A stretch of 64,000 nucleotides of DNA, from NCBI GenBank assembly GCA_007280915.1, contig QYQL01000004.1, positions 1 to 64,000 on the forward strand. The letters are read 5' to 3'. Below, one piece after another: positions 1 to 7,895 of this stretch. The first letter of the stretch is position 1. Every line of letters starts with the position of its first letter. Below the pieces are notes generated by a model that ran no database searches, was not told the DNA's origin, and worked only from the letters and a program-made list of their open reading frames with translations. A program made the position numbers and the translations under genes. Origin of the DNA: Verrucomicrobiaceae bacterium (GTDB taxonomy: Bacteria; Verrucomicrobiota; Verrucomicrobiia; Chthoniobacterales; Terrimicrobiaceae).

Positions 1-2
1 GT

Positions 3-245
3 AAGTCTTTGACCGACGTTTTGCTCTTGGAAGTCGGTCATTCACCCCTCTCGGGAGATCGAGTCCTACGCGTCTATTCCGTTCCATCCCAATATTCAGA
101 GGCTGCGTGGGATTACTTGCTTGCGGAGTTGCCTCAAGTCCGACGACAATTATTGGCCGCAGGTTCATCCTCGAATCAATCGAGAATATTGGTTGCTTTC
201 AGTCTTACTGAGGCGGAACGAGCAACTACATCAAATTTCCCGTGA
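3..245 (+). CDS. Possible 3' end of an unrecognised protein (partial)
   Basis: The reading frame is open from the left edge to a TGA at 243-245. A TTG at 9 could start a 78-residue protein, but the frame has no stop upstream, so it may be the end of a longer gene. I recognise no domain. The residues are ordinary for a soluble protein (a hydrophobic/acidic segment, then LLAELPQVRRQLLAAG). Base composition is close to 50% GC, like the next two genes and lower than the rest of the window. It could equally be non-coding. Confidence 0.3.
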   Translation, partial: KSLTDVLLLEVGHSPLSGDRVLRVYSVPSQYSEAAWDYLLAELPQVRRQLLAAGSSSNQSRILVAFSLTEAERATTSNFP

Positions 246-273
246 ATAGACGCCCTCCGGTTTGATTTCACCC

Positions 274-672
274 ATGCTCACCATTGCCACATTCAGCAAG
301 CCGGAGGAAGCCCACATGCTCCGGTTGCGACTTGAGGCGGGTGGTGTGCCTGCATACATCCAGGACGAGAATATGGTTCAAACAGACTGGCTGTATTCAA
401 ATGCGATTGGTGGGGTTCGGGTCCAAATTGATGAGGATGATGAGGATCGAGCCAAAGAAATACTCCAAGACCCCGGCATCGAAGCCGACCCTGTGGGGAT
501 ACCAGCCTGCCCGAAATGCTCCTCTACGAGCACAGCACCGGATGAACTTCCCAGAAGATTGTCCTTCCTCTCGTTGCTGCTGGCCGGGATTCCATTCCTC
601 TTCTCCAAGACAAGATGGAGATGCGGTCGCTGCAACCATGCGTGGAATGAGAGGAATAAAGAAAATGGTTGA
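274..672 (+). CDS. DUF2007-type putative signal-transducing protein with C-terminal zinc ribbon
   Basis: 132 residues from the ATG at 274. An alternative TTG four codons upstream would add MISP, but the family normally begins close to the MLTIATF-like strand, so ATG is preferred. Residues 1-70 match the small DUF2007 fold: an N-terminal strand, EEAHMLRLRLEAGGVPAYI, an acidic stretch and AKEIL. A hydrophobic segment lies at 98-111. Two CxxC pairs (C79/C82 and C117/C120) flank it and probably bind zinc. The function of DUF2007 proteins is not established. The 3' end overlaps the next gene by 8 bases (ATGGTTGA), which suggests translational coupling. GC is lower than in the rest of the window. 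Confidence 0.7.
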   Translation: MLTIATFSKPEEAHMLRLRLEAGGVPAYIQDENMVQTDWLYSNAIGGVRVQIDEDDEDRAKEILQDPGIEADPVGIPACPKCSSTSTAPDELPRRLSFLSLLLAGIPFLFSKTRWRCGRCNHAWNERNKENG

Positions 673-1018
673 GTCCACTCTCTCCTCTGAAGTCGAGCGC
701 CAGAAGAGAATAGCCGCCCGAAATCGTGATCGCATGCACTGGATTATTCTCGGTTCGTTTGTCGGTGGGGTAATCAGTGCAGTTGTCTGGCTTTCCCTTT
801 TTCCAGGTCCTCGCCCAGGTGATGTCGTGGGGACCGCTGTTGGATCTGGTATTCTGGTGGGCATTTTGCTCAACGTTTTGCTCCATAGACATCAGGCCAA
901 GTGTCCCGTGTGTGGGTATGATTGGGAGATTGACGACCGAAACGAGACGCACATGCTCACATGGAATTGCTGTCCCGGTTGTGGATTGAAAATGGGACAA
1001 GAACAAAAAACCGAGTGA
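665..1018 (+). CDS. Small membrane protein with zinc-ribbon tail
   Basis: 117 residues. The ATG at 665 is chosen because an AGAGGA ribosome-binding site lies at 650-655 and because it overlaps the stop of the upstream gene. The frame is open further upstream, but there it only shadows the DUF2007 gene. Two hydrophobic segments (about 25-45 and 52-74) should form a membrane hairpin. The C-terminus carries C80-x2-C83 and C103-x2-C106, a likely zinc-ribbon knuckle pair facing the cytoplasm. I recognise no named family. Its pairing with another zinc-ribbon protein suggests a common role, but nothing in the sequence says which. Confidence 0.6.
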   Translation: MVESTLSSEVERQKRIAARNRDRMHWIILGSFVGGVISAVVWLSLFPGPRPGDVVGTAVGSGILVGILLNVLLHRHQAKCPVCGYDWEIDDRNETHMLTWNCCPGCGLKMGQEQKTE

Positions 1019-1311
1019 CGAATGCGCAGAAAAGCTACCGAGGAGCTACCTGCTTCCAAGAGCCCATGATGTTCTGGAAAACCCGAAAAGGAAATCGAAG
1101 CAGATTACCGGGTTAAAAAATGCTGGTCGAAGGGCTGAGATTCGGGGAGTTGCTGCCGCTCGAAAGTAGACCTTCAGAGGTTCCATAAACCACTCCCCTG
1201 CTCATCAGTTGCCAATTTTTAAAGGCAACTTAAAGGCAATGGCGATTGCCCTTATTGCCCTGTTCGTTTATTCTTCCGATTCAATTAACTCATTAACAAT
1301 AAGTTAAAAAA
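1019..1311. other. Intergenic stretch with a weak hairpin, no gene seen
   Basis: No coding frame is convincing here. A short stem, GGCAAT-GGCG-ATTGCC, sits at 1235-1250, just after a tandem-like TAAAGGCAA repeat. It is followed by a U-poor tract, so it is not a clear terminator. The right end (after 1290) is A/T-rich and on the minus strand supplies a run of U immediately downstream of the tRNA gene. Confidence 0.4.
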
Positions 1312-1385
1312 TCGGGCCGGAGAGATTCGAACTCTCGACCTCTTGAACCCCATTCAAGCGCTCTACCAAGCTGAGCCACGGCCCG
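1312..1385 (-). tRNA. tRNA-Pro, anticodon GGG
   Basis: Read on the minus strand, the cloverleaf is complete. A seven-base acceptor stem pairs CGGGCCG with CGGCCCG, including the C1-G72 pair typical of bacterial tRNA-Pro. The D arm is GCTC..GAGC-like. The anticodon stem CTTGA/TCAAG encloses the loop ATGGGGT, giving anticodon GGG. The T arm contains GTTCGAATC. The discriminator base is A and CCA is not encoded, so it must be added by tRNA nucleotidyltransferase. The 3' end faces the lower-GC segment at the left edge of the window. Confidence 0.95.
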
Positions 1386-1497
1386 TTGCGGAAAAATGAG
1401 GTTCGCCCAGTGGGTGGCGGGATTCAAGAAGGAAATTTGAAACGCTATTGCGTGATGCGCGCCGAGTGGGTAAGGTTCCCGTTCACTTCTTACCGAT

Positions 1498-2262
1498 ATG
1501 CGCAAAAAGATCATCGCCGCGAACTGGAAAATGAACATGACCGTCAGCGAGACGGCGGGATTTCTTGAGGACTTCCGCCTCGACATCGAGGATGTCAACG
1601 GAGTCGAGATCGTCATCGCTCCGCCGTTCACGGCGCTCGCGAAGCTGTCCGAACTTCTGGGCGGGTCGCAAAAAATTCGGCTTGGCGCGCAGAATATGTA
1701 TTTCGAGATGTCCGGTGCCTTCACCGGCGAGATCAGCCCGGCGATGCTCCGCGAGCTGTTCGTCCGTTACGTGATCCTCGGTCACAGCGAGCGCAGGCAG
1801 ATCTTCGGCGAGACCGATGCGCTCATCAACAAGAAGGTTCATGCGGCGCTGGCTTCCGAGCTGAAACCGATCCTCTGCGTGGGAGAGACCCTTGCGGAGC
1901 GGGATGCCGGAAAAGAGAAGCAGGTTCTCGAAACCCAGCTGAAGGGCAGCCTTGCCGGAGTGACCGCGGAGCAGATGCTGGACGTGGTGGTCGCCTATGA
2001 GCCGGTCTGGGCAATCGGGACCGGCCGCAACGCCTCTCCCGAGCAGGCGCAGGATGCCCACGCGCATGTCCGTGCTGTGCTGGCCGCTCTGACCAATGCG
2101 GAGACGGCCGACAAGGTCCGGATCCAATATGGCGGGAGCGTGAAGCCGGCCAATGCGGCGGTAATTCTCAGCCAGCCGGACATTGACGGGGCATTGGTTG
2201 GCGGAGCCGCCCTGGAGCCGCGCAGCTTTTCGGAAATCGTCAAGGCGGCGGTCCCCCAGTAG
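1498..2262 (+). CDS. tpiA: Triosephosphate isomerase
   Basis: 254 residues, normal for the family. It interconverts dihydroxyacetone phosphate and glyceraldehyde 3-phosphate in the cytoplasm (glycolysis/gluconeogenesis). The N-terminal AANWKMN motif with catalytic Lys11, His96 in the LGHSERR motif and Glu168 in AYEPVWAIGTG are all present. The C-terminal phosphate-binding YGGSVKP and DGALVGGA loops are intact. It starts at an ATG preceded by a short pyrimidine-rich leader and no obvious Shine-Dalgarno. It lies alone, 112 bp after the divergent tRNA-Pro, and ends 14 bp from the convergent tatD gene. Confidence 0.98.
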   Translation: MRKKIIAANWKMNMTVSETAGFLEDFRLDIEDVNGVEIVIAPPFTALAKLSELLGGSQKIRLGAQNMYFEMSGAFTGEISPAMLRELFVRYVILGHSERRQIFGETDALINKKVHAALASELKPILCVGETLAERDAGKEKQVLETQLKGSLAGVTAEQMLDVVVAYEPVWAIGTGRNASPEQAQDAHAHVRAVLAALTNAETADKVRIQYGGSVKPANAAVILSQPDIDGALVGGAALEPRSFSEIVKAAVPQ

Positions 2263-2276
2263 GGCCCAGCGGGTCG

Positions 2277-3125
2277 TCAGCCCAGTTTGAAAAATCCGGC
2301 GGCGGTCTTTTCCGTCGCCGAGGAGATGGATTCGATGGCCGCGCCGCGGACTTCTGCGATTTTTTCGGCGACGAGCCGCGTGTGCGCGGGTTCGCACCTC
2401 TGGCCTCGGAAGGGAACCGGGGCCAGATACGGACAGTCGGTTTCCACCATGAACGCATCTTCCGGAACGAAAGCTGCGACCTCGCGGACGAGGGCCGCAT
2501 TTTTGAATGTGATGATCCCGGTGAAAGAAACCAGATGGCCCATGGCGAGGATTTCCCGCGCCTGATCGGGAGTGTTTCCGAAACAGTGAAAAACCCCGCG
2601 GAGCCGCCCGGTGTAGGGCTGTAAAATCTTCAGGGTGTCATCCCACGCGTCACGCTGATGGATGACGACGTTCAGTCCGAGCTCGCAGGCCAGATCGAGC
2701 TGGGCCGAGAAGGCTTCCGCCTGGGCCGCCTTGTAGGATCCGTCCACGATGAACGCCTCGGTATCTTCGGTCAGTTCCGCCTGGAGTGCGCTCAAAGCCG
2801 GGGAGGAAGACAGGTTCTCGGAGGGAAGGTGGCGGTAGTCGAGGCCGGTCTCGCCGATCGCGGCAACTTTCGGATGTGCGGCCAGTCCGCGCAGGACATC
2901 CAGCCAGACGGAGGATTCCTCCTGCACATTCGTGGGGTGGAGGCCGACCACCGCAAAAACCTCCGCGTATTTCTCGGCGAGGGCGACAGCCCGGCGGCTG
3001 CTCTCGATGCCGGTCCCGATCGTGATGATCCGATGCACGCCCTCCTCCTTCGCCCGCTGGAGGACCCCGTCAATATCGTTGGAAAAATCCGGGTAATCGA
3101 GGTGGGCGTGGGTGTCGGTAAGCAT
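2277..3125 (-). CDS. tatD: TatD-family metal-dependent deoxyribonuclease
   Basis: 282 residues. It has the metal-binding TDTHAHLD motif at the N-terminus, the GLHP motif, the GETGLDY motif near residue 92, the HQRDAWDD motif and the C-terminal ETDCPYLAP motif, which together define TatD amidohydrolase-fold nucleases. A roughly 20-residue insertion after GLDYRHLPSE (AELTEDTEAFIVDGS region) is compatible with the family. Family members are cytoplasmic 3'-5' exonucleases linked to DNA repair and quality control. The gene starts 4 bp after the stop of mqnC, so the two are probably cotranscribed, although no functional link is obvious. Confidence 0.93.
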   Translation of the reverse strand: MLTDTHAHLDYPDFSNDIDGVLQRAKEEGVHRIITIGTGIESSRRAVALAEKYAEVFAVVGLHPTNVQEESSVWLDVLRGLAAHPKVAAIGETGLDYRHLPSENLSSSPALSALQAELTEDTEAFIVDGSYKAAQAEAFSAQLDLACELGLNVVIHQRDAWDDTLKILQPYTGRLRGVFHCFGNTPDQAREILAMGHLVSFTGIITFKNAALVREVAAFVPEDAFMVETDCPYLAPVPFRGQRCEPAHTRLVAEKIAEVRGAAIESISSATEKTAAGFFKLG

Positions 3126-3129
3126 AAAT

Positions 3130-4221
3130 TCAATTAAGAAGCTGATACCAGGTGCTCCGCCGGTGCGGTTCGTATCCGGCCTGGCGGATGAGGCGCTCGA
3201 TGTCGTCGGCTCTGAGATGGAACGTCGTTCCCGCGCTCGAGACCACGTTTTCCTCCATCATCACGCTGCCGAAATCATTCGCGCCGAACTGCAGCGCGAC
3301 CTGCCCGATTTTCGGGCCCTGGGTGACCCACGAGCTCTGCACGTTCTCGAAGTTGTCGAGGAAGATCCGCGAGATCGCCTGCATGCGAAGGTATTCCGCG
3401 CTGCTCACGGTCTCCGCTTTCAGCTTTGTGTTTTCCGGCTGGAACGTCCAGCAGATGAAGGCGGTGAAGCCGCCGGTTTCGTCCTGCAGGTCGCGGAGCC
3501 GGCCGAGGTGCTCGATCCGGTCGTCGAGCGACTCGACGTGTCCGAACATCATCGTCGCGCTCGATCGGAGGCCGAGTTCGTGCGCCTGGCGCATCACGTC
3601 GAGCCATCCGTCGCTGTCGCATTTCAGCGGCGCGATCCGGTTGCGGACGCTGTCCACGAGGATTTCTCCACCGCCGCCCGGAATCGAACCGAGCCCGGCT
3701 CCGATGAATTTCTGAATGACCTCACGGACCGGCATTCCGAAGACCCCGGCGAAGTGGTTGAACTCCGGCGGGCTGAACCCGTGGATATTGATGTGCGGGT
3801 ATTTTCCGCGGATGTGCGAGAGCATCGAGAGGTAGAAATCGATGCCGAGTTTCGGATGGTGCCCGCCCTGGAGGAGGACCTGAACCCCGCCCTCGGCGGA
3901 GAGCTCATCGAGCTTTGCGTCGATCTCGTCGAGCGACAGCACGTAGTGGTCGGCATCTTTTTCCGTCCGGTAGAACGCGCAGAACTTGCAATAGACGTTG
4001 CAGACGTTCGTGTAGTTCACGTTTCGGTCCACGATATAGGTGACCACGTCATTTCCGCGTCCATCGTAAGCCGCCGCCTTTGCCGCGCGCCGGCGCGCGT
4101 CCGCCAGAGAACCCAATTCCTCCAGGGGCATCGTGTGGAGGGCGCGGGCGTCGTCCGGCGTGATCCTCCCGCCATCCAGGACTTTGTCCACCAATTCGTC
4201 TTCCGAGCATGCAACTGCCAT
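3130..4221 (-). CDS. mqnC: Cyclic dehypoxanthine futalosine synthase (radical SAM)
   Basis: 363 residues. MqnC makes cyclic dehypoxanthinylfutalosine in the futalosine route to menaquinone. The radical-SAM iron-sulfur motif is C74-x3-C78-x2-C81 within NYTNVCNVYCKFCAFY. The LLQGGHHP and SIPGGGGEIL motifs are characteristic of MqnC; the related aminofutalosine synthase MqnE differs at these sites. It implies a menaquinone-based respiratory chain and absence of the classical Men route for these steps. The other mqn genes are not in this window. It is transcribed divergently from the LPS fusion gene and upstream of tatD. Confidence 0.92.
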   Translation of the reverse strand: MAVACSEDELVDKVLDGGRITPDDARALHTMPLEELGSLADARRRAAKAAAYDGRGNDVVTYIVDRNVNYTNVCNVYCKFCAFYRTEKDADHYVLSLDEIDAKLDELSAEGGVQVLLQGGHHPKLGIDFYLSMLSHIRGKYPHINIHGFSPPEFNHFAGVFGMPVREVIQKFIGAGLGSIPGGGGEILVDSVRNRIAPLKCDSDGWLDVMRQAHELGLRSSATMMFGHVESLDDRIEHLGRLRDLQDETGGFTAFICWTFQPENTKLKAETVSSAEYLRMQAISRIFLDNFENVQSSWVTQGPKIGQVALQFGANDFGSVMMEENVVSSAGTTFHLRADDIERLIRQAGYEPHRRSTWYQLLN

Positions 4222-4322
4222 ATCTTCGGAAGATAGCGGCCGTCCGGATCCATTTCAACCGTGCTGTTCAGAGGGATTTGCTTTCCGCCGGGCAGTTGAT
4301 GCGGCTAAATGTGCGTTCCGAC

Positions 4323-6209
4323 ATGGCAGATCGTTTGGTTTATCTTCTGGCTTCTCTTTTGGTAGGCGTCATCCGCCGGCTTCCGCTGTCCGTTTGTTTC
4401 GTCCTCGGGCAGTGGGTGGGGGCGTTGCTCTGGGCGGTGCTGCCCGGATACCGGAGGCTCGCGAGGGAAAATCTTTCCAAGGCATTTGCGGGGGAAAAAT
4501 CGTCTTCCGCCATCCGGGCGCTGACGTTCCGTCACTTCACCACTCTCGGTGCGAATGCGGTTTGCGCGTTCAAGATGCCGGCGCTCTCGCAGGAGGAGAT
4601 CGCACGGATCGCAAAGATCGAGCGGCTCGACCGGATCCACACAAACATCGAGGCCGGCCGGCCGGTCGTGCTGGCGATCAACCATATCGGAAACTGGGAG
4701 CTCTACGCGCAGCTGGTCTTCCAAGTCCCGGAGGCGCGCTTCGGGACGGTCTACCAGTCGCTGCGCAACAAGCTGGTGGATGATCTAGTGAACCGCGACC
4801 GCCGCCGCCTGGGAGTCGCGACATTCGACCGGAAAAAGGGATTCAACGCAGCGATTGCGCTCCTCCGCGAGCCCGGGATCGTCGGCGTGCTGGTGGATCA
4901 AAATGCGGGAGACGCCGGGATCTGGGCGCCATTCTTCAACCGCCTGTCCTCGACATCGCCGCTGGCCGCCACGCTCGCGATCCGTACGAATGCGGCGGTG
5001 ATCCCGACTGCCATCTACACCGACGGTTTTGCGAAGTGGCGCGTTGTACTCAGCGAGGAAATTCCATGGAATGCGGAGCAGCCGGAAAAGCTCACCGCCG
5101 ACATCAATTCCGCGCTCGAGCGCCAGATCCGGGTCTCGCCACAGGATTGGTTCTGGGTCCACAACCGCTGGAAAACGCCATGGCCGAATTTTCTCACCGC
5201 CTCCGCGAAGCGCGGGACCTGCATCCCTCCCGATGCCTCTCCGCTCCAGCCGTTCCGGATTGTTCTGCGTTCGCCGAACTGGCTGGGCGACGCGGTGATG
5301 TGCCTCCAGGCGGCACGGGCATTCAAGACCAGCCGTCCGGACGTGCGGCTTGCTGTACTCACCCCGGCGAAGCTTGCGGGTCTCTGGAGGCGCGTGCCGG
5401 AAATTGACGAGGTCATCGAGTTCGATCGCGCGGATTCACTTTTATCCATCGCAAAAAAACTTCGCGGGCAGTTCGACGCGGCCGTTCTTTTCACGAACTC
5501 CCTCCGGTCCGCCCTCGAAGTCTGGCTGGCCGGGATCCCTCGGCGGGTTGGGTTTGACGGCCACCACCGGAGCGCGCTGCTCAACCAGATCATTCCTCCT
5601 CCGAAAAAGAAGCTGCGTCATCCCGAGCACCATGCCGACAGGTATTGGAGGATTTCCGCCCGCTGCGGAGCTGAACTTCCACCGGCACTGCCCCCGCAGT
5701 GGATGCCGCCCTCCGGTGAGGCGGTCATCGGGATTTGCCCGGGCGCGGAATTCGGACCGGCCAAGCGCTGGCCGGCGGAACGTTTCAGCGAAACCATCGC
5801 CGCACTCAACGCCCGGATTTCCTGCCGCTGGGTGATTGTCGGCACATCTGCCGATGCTGCCGTCGCGGCAAGCATCGCGGAAGGATTTGCGAACATCACC
5901 GACCTGACCGGAAAAACCTCGCTGGAGGAACTCATGCACGCGCTCTGCGGGATGTCCGTTTTACTGACCAATGACACCGGGACCATGCATCTTGCCGATT
6001 TCCTCGGTGTTCCCCTCGTCGCGATCTTCGGCTCCACTGAGCCCTCCCTCACCGGCCCTCGCGGCCTCGCGAGCACCGCGCTGCGTCACCAGGTCGAATG
6101 CAGCCCGTGCTTCCTCCGCGAGTGTCCTCTGGACTTTCGCTGCATGCGTGAGATCAAAACGGAAGATGTGGTTTCTGTTCTCCTGCGGCACCTGCCCGCT
6201 GCGAGCTGA
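4323..6209 (+). CDS. Fusion of lipid A-type acyltransferase (LpxL/HtrB family) and GT9 heptosyltransferase (WaaF-like)
   Basis: 628 residues from the ATG at 4323 (MADRLVYLLASLLVG). In-frame ATGs at 4299 and 4209 are possible, but 4209 would overlap mqnC. Residues 1-300 form an inner-membrane lysophospholipid/lauroyl acyltransferase: an N-terminal hydrophobic anchor, the catalytic H121-x4-E126 motif in NHIGNWELY and GVLVDQNAGDAG. Residues 311-628 form a glycosyltransferase family 9 domain resembling ADP-heptose:LPS heptosyltransferase II, starting at FRIVLRSPNWLGDAVM. It has the CPGAEFGPAKRWP motif and the nucleotide-sugar motif NDTGTMHLADFLGVP. In well-studied Gram-negatives these are separate proteins acting on lipid A and on the inner core. 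A single frame covers both with no stop, so the fusion appears genuine. Confidence 0.88.
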   Translation: MADRLVYLLASLLVGVIRRLPLSVCFVLGQWVGALLWAVLPGYRRLARENLSKAFAGEKSSSAIRALTFRHFTTLGANAVCAFKMPALSQEEIARIAKIERLDRIHTNIEAGRPVVLAINHIGNWELYAQLVFQVPEARFGTVYQSLRNKLVDDLVNRDRRRLGVATFDRKKGFNAAIALLREPGIVGVLVDQNAGDAGIWAPFFNRLSSTSPLAATLAIRTNAAVIPTAIYTDGFAKWRVVLSEEIPWNAEQPEKLTADINSALERQIRVSPQDWFWVHNRWKTPWPNFLTASAKRGTCIPPDASPLQPFRIVLRSPNWLGDAVMCLQAARAFKTSRPDVRLAVLTPAKLAGLWRRVPEIDEVIEFDRADSLLSIAKKLRGQFDAAVLFTNSLRSALEVWLAGIPRRVGFDGHHRSALLNQIIPPPKKKLRHPEHHADRYWRISARCGAELPPALPPQWMPPSGEAVIGICPGAEFGPAKRWPAERFSETIAALNARISCRWVIVGTSADAAVAASIAEGFANITDLTGKTSLEELMHALCGMSVLLTNDTGTMHLADFLGVPLVAIFGSTEPSLTGPRGLASTALRHQVECSPCFLRECPLDFRCMREIKTEDVVSVLLRHLPAAS

Positions 6210-6343
6210 ATCAAATGCGGCCGCCATGCCTGCTGATGGGCTGATTCCCCTGGAGCCTGCGCTGTCCGAAAAAGGCATCAATACGCGGGTGCCGCCGAAG
6301 TATTCAGTGGCGCAGGTCATGGGGTATCAAAGCAGTTTATACT

Positions 6344-6359
6344 ATACAGATTGCTGTAT
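6344..6359. promoter_or_regulatory. Inverted repeat with overlapping -10-like box ahead of the sulfatase operon
   Basis: ATACAG-ATTG-CTGTAT is a perfect six-base inverted repeat. A TATACT -10-like hexamer at 6338-6343 abuts it, about 80 bases upstream of the first sulfatase ATG. I see no good -35 element at the right spacing. The position at the head of a long operon suggests an operator, which is inference only. The rest of 6210-6425 holds no gene. Confidence 0.3.
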
Positions 6360-6425
6360 TGTGCAGATATTTTGTATCCCCATAACGTCTGTCCTATTCA
6401 ATCCGTCCAGTATCTTTTTCCACTT

Positions 6426-7895
6426 ATGAAAGTCCCTGTATTTCTCGCGGTGCTCTTGATTCCTTTCGGCATCCTATGCGCTTCGGATTCGAAGCCGAAC
6501 GTGCTGTTCATCATCGTTGATGATCTTACGACGACGCTGGGCAGTTATGGCGACAAGGATGCGCTGACTCCGAACATGGACAGTCTTGCCGATCGCGGCG
6601 TGCGATTCGAGCGCGCCTATACCCAGTTCTCGCTCTGCAATCCGAGCAGGGCGTCGTTTCTGACCGGATGCTATCCCGAGCGCACGAAGGTTTACGATCT
6701 GAGCACGGACTTCCGGAAGGCGATGCCGGATGTCGTCACGCTGCCCGAGCTTTTCAAGAATGACGGCTACGTTGTGGGCCGGCTCGGGAAGGTCTTCCAC
6801 AAGGGCGGGACAAAGGAAAAGTTGGATGTGCAGGAGGGGGCTCCGCTCTCCAAGGACAGTGCCATTTTCGAGGAGGCCAAGCTGGCCGAGGCCAGCGAGG
6901 GGGACCTCTCCGATCCGCCGAGGAAAAAGAACAAAGAGGGGAGCGGAAAAGGAGAAGGAAAAGAAAAAGAACACGAGGATTCCGGCTACAATCGCACCTA
7001 CGCGGCATCCTCCCATCCGGATGTGGATTTTACGGATTACGAGATCGCGAGCAGGGCGATCCAGACGCTGGAGGATTTCAAAAAGACCGACAAGCCGTTC
7101 TTTCTCGCCGTGGGGTTCATCCGTCCCCACACCCCGTATGTCGCCCCGAAGGCATTTTTCGAGAAGATCGATCCCCAGAAGATTGCCATGCCGCAATACT
7201 ATCAGGCGGGAGGGGAGGACACTTCCAAGATTCCGAATCCCGCGCTCCGTCCGAACAACAACATCTTCCGCTACGAGGCCGCCAAGGGAAATGAACCCCG
7301 CGAGGCGCGGCGCGCTTATCTGGCTTCAGCATGCTGGGCGGACTCACAGGTCGGCCGCGTGCTGGACAAGCTGAAGGAGCTCAATCTCGACAAGGATACC
7401 ATTGTTGTTCTCACCGGCGACCACGGATACCAACTCGGCGAGCACGGCCTGTGGGCGAAGCAGACGCTCTTCGAGGAGGGCACGCATGTGCCGCTCATCG
7501 TGGCGGCTCCCGGTGTGAAGCCGGGCGTCAGCAAGAGCCTGGTGGAGCAGGTGGACATCTATCCCACGATTGCAGGGCTTGCCGGCCTCCCCATACCCAA
7601 GGATGTGCAGGGAGTCAGTCTGCAGCCGCTTCTTGCCGACCCCTCGGCGAAAATCAAGCCAGCAGCTTTCAGCACGATGCTTTCCACCCACACGAAACTC
7701 ATGGGGCACGCGATCACCGACGGCCGCTTCCGGTTTATCGAGTGGGATGGAGGAAAAGGCGGGAGCCATCTCTATGACCACGAGACCGATCCACACGAGC
7801 TGAAAAACCTTGCCGCTGATCCGGCGCAGAAGGCCCGCGTAGTCCAGTTCAAGGCGCAGCTCGAGAAACATGTTCAGGATGTGGGAGGAGAATAA
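6426..7895 (+). CDS. Secreted sulfatase (iduronate-2-sulfatase-like)
   Basis: 489 residues. An N-terminal hydrophobic signal peptide (MKVPVFLAVLLIPFGILCAS) predicts export. NVLFIIVDD supplies metal ligands. C71 in CNPSRASFLTG is the Cys converted to formylglycine. GKVFHKGG, FLAVGFIRPHTPY and LTGDHGYQLGEHG complete the alkaline-phosphatase-superfamily sulfatase core, and HLYDHETDPHELKNLA closes it, as in iduronate-2-sulfatase-like enzymes. An unusual lysine/glutamate/glycine-rich linker occurs near residues 160-185. The gene is first in a tight operon with the next gene starting one base after its stop. The substrate is unknown; a sulfated polysaccharide is likely from context. Confidence 0.92.
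   Translation: MKVPVFLAVLLIPFGILCASDSKPNVLFIIVDDLTTTLGSYGDKDALTPNMDSLADRGVRFERAYTQFSLCNPSRASFLTGCYPERTKVYDLSTDFRKAMPDVVTLPELFKNDGYVVGRLGKVFHKGGTKEKLDVQEGAPLSKDSAIFEEAKLAEASEGDLSDPPRKKNKEGSGKGEGKEKEHEDSGYNRTYAASSHPDVDFTDYEIASRAIQTLEDFKKTDKPFFLAVGFIRPHTPYVAPKAFFEKIDPQKIAMPQYYQAGGEDTSKIPNPALRPNNNIFRYEAAKGNEPREARRAYLASACWADSQVGRVLDKLKELNLDKDTIVVLTGDHGYQLGEHGLWAKQTLFEEGTHVPLIVAAPGVKPGVSKSLVEQVDIYPTIAGLAGLPIPKDVQGVSLQPLLADPSAKIKPAAFSTMLSTHTKLMGHAITDGRFRFIEWDGGKGGSHLYDHETDPHELKNLAADPAQKARVVQFKAQLEKHVQDVGGE

Noticed and set aside
1235-1250. Intrinsic terminator in the 1019-1311 gap
   Set aside because: The stem is only six base pairs and has no U-tract on either strand.
1483-2397. A 304-codon minus-strand frame opposite tpiA
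   Set aside because: Triosephosphate isomerase on the plus strand is intact with all catalytic residues; the antisense frame has no domain.
3112-4236. A 374-codon plus-strand frame opposite mqnC
   Set aside because: The minus-strand MqnC has all radical-SAM motifs; the opposite frame is a shadow rich in Arg, Glu and Val.
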